Positions 48,900-57,500 of a stretch of DNA of 64,000 bases are shown here, piece by piece. The position numbers and the translations under genes are program-made. Each line of letters starts with the position of its first letter. Within the stretch, counting starts at the first letter, position 1. The notes beneath the pieces were generated by a model, which saw only the letters and a list, made by a program, of their open reading frames with translations, did no database searches and was not told the origin of the DNA. This stretch comes from Sutterella faecalis (GTDB taxonomy: Bacteria > Pseudomonadota > Gammaproteobacteria > Burkholderiales > Burkholderiaceae_F), in NCBI RefSeq assembly GCF_006337085.1, contig NZ_CP040882.1, positions 2,728,001 through 2,792,000 on the forward strand. The letters run 5' to 3'.

Positions 48900-49736
48900 A
48901 TGCCGTTGCTCTCCCGTGAGGATTTTCAGGCGCTCTATGCACTTGAGCGCGAAGCGGGCTCGGGCCTGAGCGTTGCTGAGCTCAGAAAGGAGCTCTCGCT
49001 GACGTTTCCCGAAGGCGCCCGCGTTCTCACGCGCGGTTCGGAAGACTATCCGCAGGCGCTTGACGCTCTCGCAGATCCGCCGAAGGTGCTTTGCGCCCTG
49101 GGGGACCTGACGCTCCTCGATCGACAGCTTCTTGTTTCCATTGTGGGCTCAAGAAATGCTTCTTCCGAGCGGTGCGAAGCCGCATCCTTCCTGGCGTCCG
49201 ATCTTGCCGCGAGAGGCGCCGTCATTGTCTCCGGGCTTGCGGCCGGCATCGACCGCGCCGCGCACGAAGGGGCGCTCGCCGCATGGACGAATGAATCCCG
49301 CCGCGGGCGCACGGCGGCAGTGCTCGGTACTCCGCTTTCCTTCCCCTGGCCGCCCGAGAACGCAATGCTCTATGAGGAAATCGTCGCGACAGGGCTTGCG
49401 CTTTCCGAGGCGCCGCAGGCTGAAGGCCGGCGCTTTGATCCCAATGAGCGGATGAGGTCGCTCAAGCACCGCAACCGCATCGTGGCAGCGCTTGGCACCG
49501 GAACGCTCGTCATGGCGGCGGCTCCCGGGTCCAGTACGCTTATTGAGGTTGACTATGCGCTCGGTCTCCGCCGTCCGGTCATCCTCTGGCACGAGTGCGC
49601 GAATGAACCCTGGGCGAAGGAGCTTCTTGCCCGGGATCTCAGGGACGGCGACGGCCGTGCGCTTGTTGCGGTCGCCCGGGATGCGGTTGAAGTGGAGGAG
49701 ATCCTTTCGCCCTGGAGCCGCGTCTGGTGGCTTTAA
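48900..49736 (+). CDS. short DprA/Smf-like DNA-processing protein
   Basis: A 278-residue protein with the DprA Rossmann-type core. The sequence DYPQALDALADPPKVLCALGD is the usual N-terminal approach, GSR lies at 83-85, and VSGLAAGIDRAAHEGAL, LSFPWPPENAMLYEEI, ALSEAP, HRNRIVAALGTGTLVMAAAPGSSTL match family blocks. It lacks the C-terminal winged-helix domain of full-length DprA and an N-terminal SAM-like part, so it is shorter than the normal 350-400 residues. DprA loads RecA on single-stranded DNA during natural transformation; whether this short form does so is unclear. The ATG at 48900 has a CGGAGGAA site. Confidence 0.75.
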   Translation: MPLLSREDFQALYALEREAGSGLSVAELRKELSLTFPEGARVLTRGSEDYPQALDALADPPKVLCALGDLTLLDRQLLVSIVGSRNASSERCEAASFLASDLAARGAVIVSGLAAGIDRAAHEGALAAWTNESRRGRTAAVLGTPLSFPWPPENAMLYEEIVATGLALSEAPQAEGRRFDPNERMRSLKHRNRIVAALGTGTLVMAAAPGSSTLIEVDYALGLRRPVILWHECANEPWAKELLARDLRDGDGRALVAVARDAVEVEEILSPWSRVWWL

Positions 49737-49739
49737 ATC

Positions 49740-50675
49740 TCAGTGTTTCCTCTGGTGAGGCAGCTGCCTCACCTGGACCATGAGAAGGCCTGCGAGCATC
49801 AGGAGCGATCCCGCGATGAAGGCCGGACCGATGGATTCGCCGAGGAGCAGAACAGAAAAGAGGACGCCGAAAAAGGGCGTCATGAAGACGAGGACGCCTA
49901 AGCGCGCGGCGAGATAGATCTTGAGCATCTGGCACCAGACAAGGTACGACGCAAAGGAGACGATGAAGATCTGAAAAAGAAGACTCGCCCAGGCGACCGG
50001 CGTCCCGATGAAGGTCGCCTGGCCGGTAAGGAAGGCAATGGGCGTGAGGGTTGCCGCCGCGAAGATGAGCTGGGAAAAAAGCATCTGCGTGGGGGCGGCG
50101 TTGTTCATCGTCGTCGCTCTCAGGAACACGGTCGTGAGTCCCCAGGAGACGCCCGAAAGAAGGCCGAGGAAGTCGCCGAGTATCCAGAGCTCGCCCCCGG
50201 TCGATGTTCCGGCTAGGAAGGCGGGGACGAAGAAGGCCGTCACGATGCCCGCAAAGGCCACGAAAAGTCCGGCCCACTGAATGAAGGAGAGACGCTCCTC
50301 GGGGAGTCGAATCGAGAGCCCTACGGCAGCAAAGAAAGGCGCCGTATAGAGAAGCACGGACATGTGGGATGCGGTCGTGAACCGGAGGCCTTCGGCCACG
50401 AAGAAGAATTCACCCACAAAGCCGAGGCCCACGAGCGCGACGTCGCGGAACCTGACGTTCCAGTTCCATTTCTCATGGAGAAAGAAGCGGTTGGCGATGA
50501 GGAGCAGAACCGCAGCCGCAGCGGAGCGCAGGCCAACCTGCAGCATGGGACTGATGTCCGTCCCGGCAGCCTTGATGGCAGTCTGCTGCATGCCCCAGGT
50601 CATGGAGAGGAGAACGCAGATGAGAAAGGCGCGAAGGTCGATGGGCCGGCGGACGGGAGCAGTTGGGAGAGCCAT
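49740..50675 (-). CDS. EamA-family drug/metabolite transporter
   Basis: A 311-residue inner-membrane protein with ten predicted helices in two EamA repeats. The first repeat begins FLICVLLSMTWGMQQTAIKAAG, and the segments PMLQVGLRSAAAAVLLL and FTTASHMSVLLYTAPFFAAV are typical. The second repeat has GDFLGLLSGVSWGLTTVFLR and FMTPFFGVLFSVLLLGE. It probably exports amino acids, nucleosides or similar. The ATG at 50675 gives the normal length. It is convergent with the dprA-like gene, their stops three bases apart. Confidence 0.88.
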   Translation of the reverse strand: MALPTAPVRRPIDLRAFLICVLLSMTWGMQQTAIKAAGTDISPMLQVGLRSAAAAVLLLIANRFFLHEKWNWNVRFRDVALVGLGFVGEFFFVAEGLRFTTASHMSVLLYTAPFFAAVGLSIRLPEERLSFIQWAGLFVAFAGIVTAFFVPAFLAGTSTGGELWILGDFLGLLSGVSWGLTTVFLRATTMNNAAPTQMLFSQLIFAAATLTPIAFLTGQATFIGTPVAWASLLFQIFIVSFASYLVWCQMLKIYLAARLGVLVFMTPFFGVLFSVLLLGESIGPAFIAGSLLMLAGLLMVQVRQLPHQRKH

Positions 50676-50830
50676 GACTGAAGGCAGGCGGAGAAAGTCT
50701 GAAGGTAAAGAGCGCAACTATACGCCTCGCGCTGAAGTCTGCTTAGTCACGGGATGTCTTTTGCCGGTTTGACGGAGTCTCGGGAAGCGCTTTCCCGCAG
50801 ATGCATCTGAGAGATTGAGGAGCAGCGCGC

Positions 50831-50869
50831 AAAAAAAAAATCCCGCCGAAGCGTTTTGCGCCGGCGGGA
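50831..50869 (-). terminator. terminator after the tetraheme cytochrome gene
   Basis: TCCCGCCG pairs with CGGCGGGA. A run of ten A residues precedes it on the plus strand, giving a T-run on the minus strand. Confidence 0.85.
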
Positions 50870-50909
50870 ATAGAAGAAAGGAGAGAAGAAGGAATTGGGT
50901 TCCGTGCGG

Positions 50910-51260
50910 TTACTTCACCTTGAAGTCGAACTCGTGGCACTGGTTGCAGTAGTTTTCGCTTTCCTGATGCATCAGGTGGCAGTTCGTGCATTCGAGCGTG
51001 TCGCCGTAGTGCGGCGAGACATGCGGATTGGTGGGCTTGACGTTCTTCGTCTTCGCAACGAGCTGCTTGGTATTGTGGCAGCCCGTGCAGGTTTCGATCG
51101 TCGGCATCTCGGGATTCTTCATGTCCTGACCGTGGCAGGTCTGGCACTGAAGGCCGGCTTTGATGTGCTGTTCGGCGAGCTTTTCGCCCGCCTGAGCGGA
51201 AGCGGCGCTGCCGAGCAGGATGGCCGTGGCAGCAACGGCAGTAAGGAGAGAACGGAGCAT
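50910..51260 (-). CDS. small periplasmic tetraheme cytochrome c
   Basis: A 116-residue protein with a Sec signal peptide (residues 1-24) and four CxxCH heme motifs: CQTCH (39-43), CTGCH (58-62), CTNCH (91-95) and CNQCH (105-109). Extra histidines between them could be axial ligands. Size and motif spacing match small tetraheme cytochromes (CctA/STC type) that shuttle electrons across the periplasm to reductases. It lies just downstream of the Tat-exported flavin reductase on the same strand, suggesting it supplies that enzyme, and perhaps the 47152 enzyme as well. Confidence 0.92.
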   Translation of the reverse strand: MLRSLLTAVAATAILLGSAASAQAGEKLAEQHIKAGLQCQTCHGQDMKNPEMPTIETCTGCHNTKQLVAKTKNVKPTNPHVSPHYGDTLECTNCHLMHQESENYCNQCHEFDFKVK

Positions 51261-51520
51261 TCTGGGGCCTGATGGGAAGGTTATTCGGAAATCAAGGAGG
51301 GTGATGAAGTCCGGATCCTTGGCAGGAGCTATTCCGAATTAGTTGATTTTTAATGAGTTTCGCTAACGAACCGAGGGTTTCGTCAGGGAATAAGAAAGCC
51401 GGGCGCCCGGGAAGGGCCCCGGCTCGCAAGGTGATTCAGCCGGTACTTTTGAAGAATTGCTGCCCGGAGAGGCGGAGAACTCTCAGCTCTCCGGGCAGAA
51501 CCTCAAAGGAAGGGGCTCGA

Positions 51521-53071
51521 TTACATCTTGGCGAACTCTTCACCGGCGATCATGCCGAAGGTGAGAGCATCGATCACGGCCACCGTGCCGAGACGCGAAG
51601 CGCCGTGCACGCCGCCCGTCACTTCGCCGCCGGCGAAGAGGCCCTTGATCGGCTGGTGCGTCGTCGCGGAAATGACCTGAGCCTTTTCGTTGATCATGAC
51701 GCCGCCCATCGTGTGGTGGATCTTCGGAGCGACTTCAATGCCGTAGAACGGAGCCTTCGAAACATCAAGACCGTTGCTGAACTTGAGGTTGCGGTGGAAT
51801 TCCGGATCCTCGCCCTTCTTGATGAACTCGTTGTAGCGGGCAACCTGTTCAAGGAACGGCTTCTTGTTGATCTTGAAGTAGTCGGCGAGCTCTTCGAGGG
51901 TGTTGAACTTCTTCACCGTGCCCATTTCGAGCGGGAGCTTGACGAAGTTCGGGTTGATCGACTTCACGATCGCATCGTCAGCGATGGCGATCGGGTAGTT
52001 TTCATCAGCGCCGATGACCTTGAAGAGCGCGTCCGACTTGATCTTGCGGCCGGCGTGTTCGTCCATGAAGCGAAGACCCGTCTTGCGGTCGACGACGATG
52101 CCGTAGTCCATGCAGGCATGGTTCGTGAAGTTGACGGAAACGCCGAAGCCCTTTTCACGCGGGTTGGTGTAGGGGAGGAACTGCAGCCAGCAGAGCTGGA
52201 CCGGAGCAGCGCCGATGCCGAGGGCCTTCACGAGAACGCCGGCCGTGGCGCCAGGCTGGTTCGTGGAGTCCGTGGTCGGGACAACGCGCGGATCCTGGAC
52301 CTGACGGAACCAGATGTCGCGGGAGAAGCCGCCGGCGGCGAGCATGACGCCCAGCTTCGCGCGGACAACCTTCTGCTTGCCGGTCTTGTTTTCGAGGTCG
52401 TCGGACTGGAGCTTCTGGTTGAAGCGATAGCCTTCGCGGTAGGTGATGCCGACAACGGCGTCGCCGTCCATCACGAAGTCATCGAACTTGGCGCGGGTGA
52501 GAACCGTGACGTTCTTTTCCTTCTTGATGGCTTCGTACATCGGACGGATGTAGCCGGAGCCCGTGCCCGCCTTGATTTCATAGGAGCGCGGAACCGAGTG
52601 GCCGGCTTCGAAGAGCATCTTGTTGGGAACGAATTCAGCGCCGGTTTCCTCAACGAACTTGATCGTGTCGTTGCAGCGGTCGGCAATGACGCCGAGGAGG
52701 TTCGTGTAGTTGAGGCCGAGACCATCCTTCAGACAGTCTTCAATGAAGAGTTCCTTGCTGTCCTTGATGCCCTGAGCCTTCTGCACGGGGTTGACCGGGC
52801 AGGCGACGTTGCCGCCGCAGATGGCGGAGTTGCCGCCGACGACCGGCATCTTCTCAATCATGAGAACCTTCTTGCCGCCGCGGGCAGCCTTGAGGGCGCA
52901 GGCCATGCCGGCGAAGCCGGAGCCGATGATGACGACGTCGTACTCGGCGTCAAACTTCTTCACCTGGGCAGCAGGAATGCCGGCATTGGCGACAGCGCTC
53001 GCCATCAGAGTGGCGGCCATGGCAGCACCGGTCTTGAGGAGGCTGCGGCGGGCGAGATTAAGTTCGGACAT
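51521..53071 (-). CDS. Tat-exported FAD-dependent reductase of the flavocytochrome c/urocanate reductase family
   Basis: A 516-residue flavoprotein. The N-terminus LARRSLLKTGAAMAATLMASAVANA is a twin-arginine signal (RRSLL). The FAD fold begins YDVVIIGSGFAGMACALKA. Family blocks near the active site are HHTMGGVMIN and GEVTGGVHGASRLG, with the conserved Arg; the usual GGNA after it is replaced by TVAV. No heme domain is present. A substrate such as fumarate, urocanate or an aryl-acrylate is reduced in the periplasm with electrons from a partner, most likely the adjacent tetraheme cytochrome. The ATG at 53071 follows an AAAGGAAA site. The Tat route implies flavin loading in the cytoplasm. Confidence 0.88.
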   Translation of the reverse strand: MSELNLARRSLLKTGAAMAATLMASAVANAGIPAAQVKKFDAEYDVVIIGSGFAGMACALKAARGGKKVLMIEKMPVVGGNSAICGGNVACPVNPVQKAQGIKDSKELFIEDCLKDGLGLNYTNLLGVIADRCNDTIKFVEETGAEFVPNKMLFEAGHSVPRSYEIKAGTGSGYIRPMYEAIKKEKNVTVLTRAKFDDFVMDGDAVVGITYREGYRFNQKLQSDDLENKTGKQKVVRAKLGVMLAAGGFSRDIWFRQVQDPRVVPTTDSTNQPGATAGVLVKALGIGAAPVQLCWLQFLPYTNPREKGFGVSVNFTNHACMDYGIVVDRKTGLRFMDEHAGRKIKSDALFKVIGADENYPIAIADDAIVKSINPNFVKLPLEMGTVKKFNTLEELADYFKINKKPFLEQVARYNEFIKKGEDPEFHRNLKFSNGLDVSKAPFYGIEVAPKIHHTMGGVMINEKAQVISATTHQPIKGLFAGGEVTGGVHGASRLGTVAVIDALTFGMIAGEEFAKM

Positions 53072-53193
53072 TGTGTTTTCCTTTGAAGGTTGATGGAAAT
53101 CGCCGCAACGGGCGACTTCCGGATCCGCTTGCGGAGAGGTCAAATCCGCATCCGTGATGGAGGTAATTCTGAAGGATCTCTGAAAGCGTGCGG

Positions 53194-53209
53194 CTATACC
53201 TTGGTATAG
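53194..53209. promoter_or_regulatory. palindromic operator candidate upstream of the Tat reductase gene
   Basis: CTATACC-tt-GGTATAG is a perfect 7-bp inverted repeat with a 2-base centre, 123 bases upstream of the reductase start. It probably binds a dimeric regulator controlling the reductase. No regulator gene is adjacent; a FixJ-type regulator lies at 16.6 kb but a link is unproven. Confidence 0.5.
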
Positions 53210-53233
53210 GCGGAAAGGAAAACCGGGCGTAAA

Positions 53234-53268
53234 AAGCCCGCACGGGCCTATGGCGTCCGTACGGGCTT
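53234..53268 (-). terminator. terminator after the porin gene
   Basis: AAGCCCG-ACGG pairs with CCGT-CGGGCTT. On the minus strand a TTTTT run follows. Confidence 0.8.
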
Positions 53269-53299
53269 GAAGCAATGACGTGCCTCGCGGCGGCCTTCG

Positions 53300-54496
53300 T
53301 CAGAAGGCGATCGCCATGCCGGCTGCCGCCTGCCATGTATCGTGGTCGATGTCGGCGCCGCTGCGCTCCATCCGCTCTGCCGTATAGGCGCCGCCCGCAT
53401 AGACCAGCGCCTTTTTGCTGAGCGGGAAGATGTACATCGCAATGAAGCCGTACTTTTCAAGGTCTTCTTCGAAGGCGGCTTTTTCCGTTGTCTTTCCGGC
53501 GTTGAAGATTTCGCCGTCCGCCTTGCCGTAGAAGACCGCGGCCTGAATGTTGGCGCCCGGCGTGCCGGGCATGTTTTCAAATAGCGCCCCGACCGTGGTG
53601 CTCCAGCCGTCAAACTGCCCGATGACCCCGCTCACGTTGTGCTTCGCGAGGTAGTTGGCCGAGAGGAAGCTCGAAGCCCCCACCCAGTTCCAGACCGTTT
53701 CGTTGCGGCCGAGCTGGAAGCCGAGGTAGGGCGTAACGTCGCCGATCTTGTAATTGGCGCCGAAGCCCACGGAATAGGCGTCGCCGAGACGCGGGTCAGC
53801 CGTGCTCGAACGCATGATGGTGTCGGCCATGACGACCGCCTGGAGCGGCCCGCGGTCGAGCGTGATTGCGGCCGAAGCGTAGCGCTCCGCGTCGGCATTC
53901 CCTTCTAGTCCGGCGCTTGAATTGGTTTCAAACGAGTACTGGAGGTAGGCCTTGGCGCCCGCAAAGTCGGGCGATACGTAGGTCACCATGTTGTCGTAGA
54001 CGTTTCGCGTGAGCCAATAGAAGCCCCCGTCAAGGGCGTCGCCCCGGAGCGTCAGCTGATGGTAGGCGCCGATGCTCCCCGAGACCGGGCCGATGCGGCC
54101 GAAGGCAAGACGCCCGAGGTCGCTCTCGAGATAGAGCTGCGCCTCGCGGTCGAAGATCCGGTTGGCGGTTTTGAATTCCCCGGAGTCCGTCATGATGCCG
54201 CTCTCAAGCACGAATCCGAGGCGAACGCCGGGAGCGAACTCTTCGGAACCCTTGAGACCGAAGCGGGAGCCGTAGTTGATGCTCGATTCCATCACGAGCG
54301 AACCGGCAGAAGCCGTGCCCTGGTACTCGTCCTGAAAGCGCCCGCCCTGGTTCTCGAGCCGGTCATGCGTATAGAGAAAGCCCGTATCGAGAACGCCGTA
54401 GAGCTGAACGTCCGCTGCCTGAGCGGCGCCCGCGCAGAGAAAGGCTCCGATCACAGCCAGCGACTGTTTGGTTTTGAAGTTGGAGAAGAGGTCCAT
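53300..54496 (-). CDS. Burkholderia-type general porin
   Basis: A 398-residue outer-membrane protein with a signal peptide ending CAGAAQAA. The N-terminal DVQLYGVLDTGFLYTH and SRFGLKGSEEFAPGVRLGFVLESGI are the hallmark of the betaproteobacterial Gram-negative porin family, and the body alternates polar and hydrophobic residues as 16-strand barrels do. The C-terminus ends AAAGMAIAF with the terminal Phe recognised by the BAM complex. The ATG at 54496 with a GAGG site is preferred over the TTG at 54502. It starts 12 bases after the autotransporter stop, so the two are probably co-transcribed. Small molecules should diffuse through it. Confidence 0.9.
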   Translation of the reverse strand: MDLFSNFKTKQSLAVIGAFLCAGAAQAADVQLYGVLDTGFLYTHDRLENQGGRFQDEYQGTASAGSLVMESSINYGSRFGLKGSEEFAPGVRLGFVLESGIMTDSGEFKTANRIFDREAQLYLESDLGRLAFGRIGPVSGSIGAYHQLTLRGDALDGGFYWLTRNVYDNMVTYVSPDFAGAKAYLQYSFETNSSAGLEGNADAERYASAAITLDRGPLQAVVMADTIMRSSTADPRLGDAYSVGFGANYKIGDVTPYLGFQLGRNETVWNWVGASSFLSANYLAKHNVSGVIGQFDGWSTTVGALFENMPGTPGANIQAAVFYGKADGEIFNAGKTTEKAAFEEDLEKYGFIAMYIFPLSKKALVYAGGAYTAERMERSGADIDHDTWQAAAGMAIAF

Positions 54497-54508
54497 GATC
54501 AAGCCTCG

Positions 54509-57500
54509 TTAGAAAAGGAACTGGGCGCGGATCCCGGTGGTCCATGCCTTCTGGTTCGAGGAAATGCTGTCGGCGCCGGCCGTGAAGGCAAAGGCCATGC
54601 GGTCGGTTCTGGCTTCAAGTCCGAGACCCGCCGTCATGCTGTGGCGGTCCGTGAAGGCAGCGGAGAAGTCAGCCGTTCCTGCAGCGCCGAATGCAAAGCG
54701 GCTTTCGCTCTCCTCAGCACGGTCGCCCGCCGCGTACACATAGTGAAGCGCAGCGCTCGGTGTGAACGTCCACTCTCCGGAAACAACCTTGCCGGAAGCC
54801 GTGAAGCCGATCGGGAAGGTCCATTGCTGAACGTCGTCGGTAGAGGTCCTGAAGCTCGTGTCGCCCGAAATTGCGACGGAATAGTCGCTCTGATGGAAGT
54901 GAAGGAACCGCACGCCCGCATCTGCCGAGAGGCCGACGGGACCGGCTTCCGCGATGCGCTTTTCCGCCTTGAATCCGGCAGAGAGCGAGTAGGCATCAAT
55001 GTCTGCCGAGACGCTTTCAAAGGCAAGTCCATTCAGGACGCCGCCCGACACATCCATGTCGTAGCGGGCGGCGCCAAGGTCCGCCGTCAGGGCCCAGTCG
55101 TTCATCGCGTAGGCGCTGTAGAAGGACGCTCCCATGAAGGTGCCTTCGCTCTTGAGGTTCACGCCGTCCGTTCCGTCGGTGTCGAAGGCGCCGGCATGAA
55201 GCGCGCCGCCGATGGTCCAGGCGTCGCGCGTGAAGTCGACGCCGAAGACGGCGCCGCGCGCATCCGTGTCGTAGGCAGCGGAGCCGCCTGTGGCGTCGAA
55301 GCCGTCGGCATCATTGCGGCTGTACCAGACCGAGGCCCAGAGGGAGCCCGCAGCCGGCGTGAGTTCCGGATCCTTGAATTCAGCATTATTGAGCTTCGCG
55401 CGGATGCGTTCCTCAACCTGGCTGTGCATCTGGTCAGCGACCTGGCGGGCAGCTGCCGCATAGCCCAGCATGGCGCCCGGGGCTGCCGCCTTGTGCCAGG
55501 TGCGGACGGCCTCAGATTTCGATGCGTAGCGTTCGTCAAAGAGGCGGCTCATGAAGCGGTAGCCGCCGTTGGAGCTGCTCTGATCGAGCCCGGACGTGAA
55601 GAGCGATTCGAGCGCAGAGGCTTTCTTCCCCGACATGCCGTCGAGCGACCAGAGAGCGGCATCGTCCATGCCGCTCACGACTACAGTTCCCTTTGCTGAA
55701 TCGTATTCACCTTCAAGCAGGTAGGTGCCGAAGGAGAGGGTTGCCGGCTTAAAGTCGATTGCCCCGTTGGTGAGATCGTATTCGCTGTTGAGTTTTGCGC
55801 CTTCAAGAAGAAGCGTAGAGCCCTTTTCAAAAGTTACTGTGGCGTTATTCCCACTCAGGGTGAATGCATACGTTGATCCATCTCGGCTTGCTTTTGTTTC
55901 GGTTGATTCCAGTGCGAGCAGATTGATGGAGTAGGTGGAACCTTCACCCATGGTGAGCGAGCCGCCGTACATGTACACGAGACCCGAGAGGAGCGATCCG
56001 CTCTCAAATGTAGCTTTCCCCGAGGAGGAAGTACTGCTATCCGCACCTTTCATGTTGAGAGCAAGGTTCGGCGTCGAGAGCGAAAAGTCTGCGGCAACCA
56101 CGCCGCCATTCTTTACAACCAGCGTGCCGCCGGACATTTCCACGGCATCGACTTTGTATTTTTCACCGGATGCAATCGTCGAGGCAGTGACGAAGCCGCC
56201 GTCCACAGTGACCTCGCCGCCCGTCATGAGGAGACCGTTTGCGCCCCAGCTGCCGCGCGCTTCGCCTGTGAGCGTGGCGGAGCCGCCTTCGACAAAGAGA
56301 CCGGCAGCATCCAGGCCCTGCGCCCAGGCGAGACCGCTGATGTTCGCTTTGCCTGACCCAACGCTCACGCCGTAGGCGTCCTGACCGTAGGCCGCGGCTT
56401 CGCCGTCGACATTGAGCGTGCCGCCGTCAGAATGAAGAGCCGTGGTGCGGGCGCCGCGGGCTTCAATGCGGGCATTGGCAAGCAGGTTGATGGTGCCGCC
56501 TGTTTTCACATCGAAGGCATGGTCCCAGCTGTCCATCTGCTCAGAGGAGTTCCCGTCAGTTTTGTCTGTTGCCAGTCCGGTACCGCGGCCATAGAACGTG
56601 ATCGTCGGATCGATTTCCGTCACGACCTGTGCCACGTACGGAATGGTTTCGGGTTCCGTATAGGTGACGGTTCGATTGGTTGAGTAAATATTGACGACGG
56701 AAGGATTGGATCCCCCGCCGACGGTCTCGGTGTCAAGCCGGACAACGCCGCGCGTGCCCACTTCCAGGTCGGGCTTCCCGGCATAGAACTGCGCGGAGCC
56801 GCCTTTGTATTCCACGGTCTTACCGTCGCTCGAAACCAGGCGGGAGCCCGACTGATAAGCCTCGCGCGTGAGCGCAAGCTCGAGCGAGAAGAAGGGAGCG
56901 GCTACCGTCGTCGTGATGCCGGAATTGTTGTAGAGGCCGCCCGCGACATTGATGACCAGCCCCGTATCGAGGTGCGGGAAGTAGGCGAGCATCGACGTGT
57001 AGCCCGTGATCGAACCGGCGTGCCCGATCATGTCCTGTCCGGTGACGGGAGAAGTCATCGTGTAGAGGTAGTACCCGTACTGGGTGCGGAAGCTCGAGAC
57101 GTTGACGATGTTGCGGCCCGCGCCGTCCTGCCACATGGCACTGATGAGGCGCTGGGCATAAAGGTCGGCTTCAACGAGATTGTGGGAATTGTTGATGAGT
57201 TCGTCGAGCCAGAGGAGCTGTCCCTCGGCGGTCGCTACCACTGCGCCGGCAGCCCAAGGGACTGACGGATCGGTCTCTGTGGTGTCGGACATCTGACCGT
57301 TGCTGCCGTTGATGTAACCATTGATGTATTTGTCTGAACCGATGGTCTCGGTAAGATCTTTTGTGGTCGGGAACCAGATTTGTTCACCGAGACCTGCTGC
57401 ATTAAAAACGTTCTCCGTCAGGATGGTGGAAAGTTTTTCTCCGTAGAATTTTTCAGCAATAAGGCCGATGATGGCGCAGTTGGTATTGGAGTAGCTTCCG

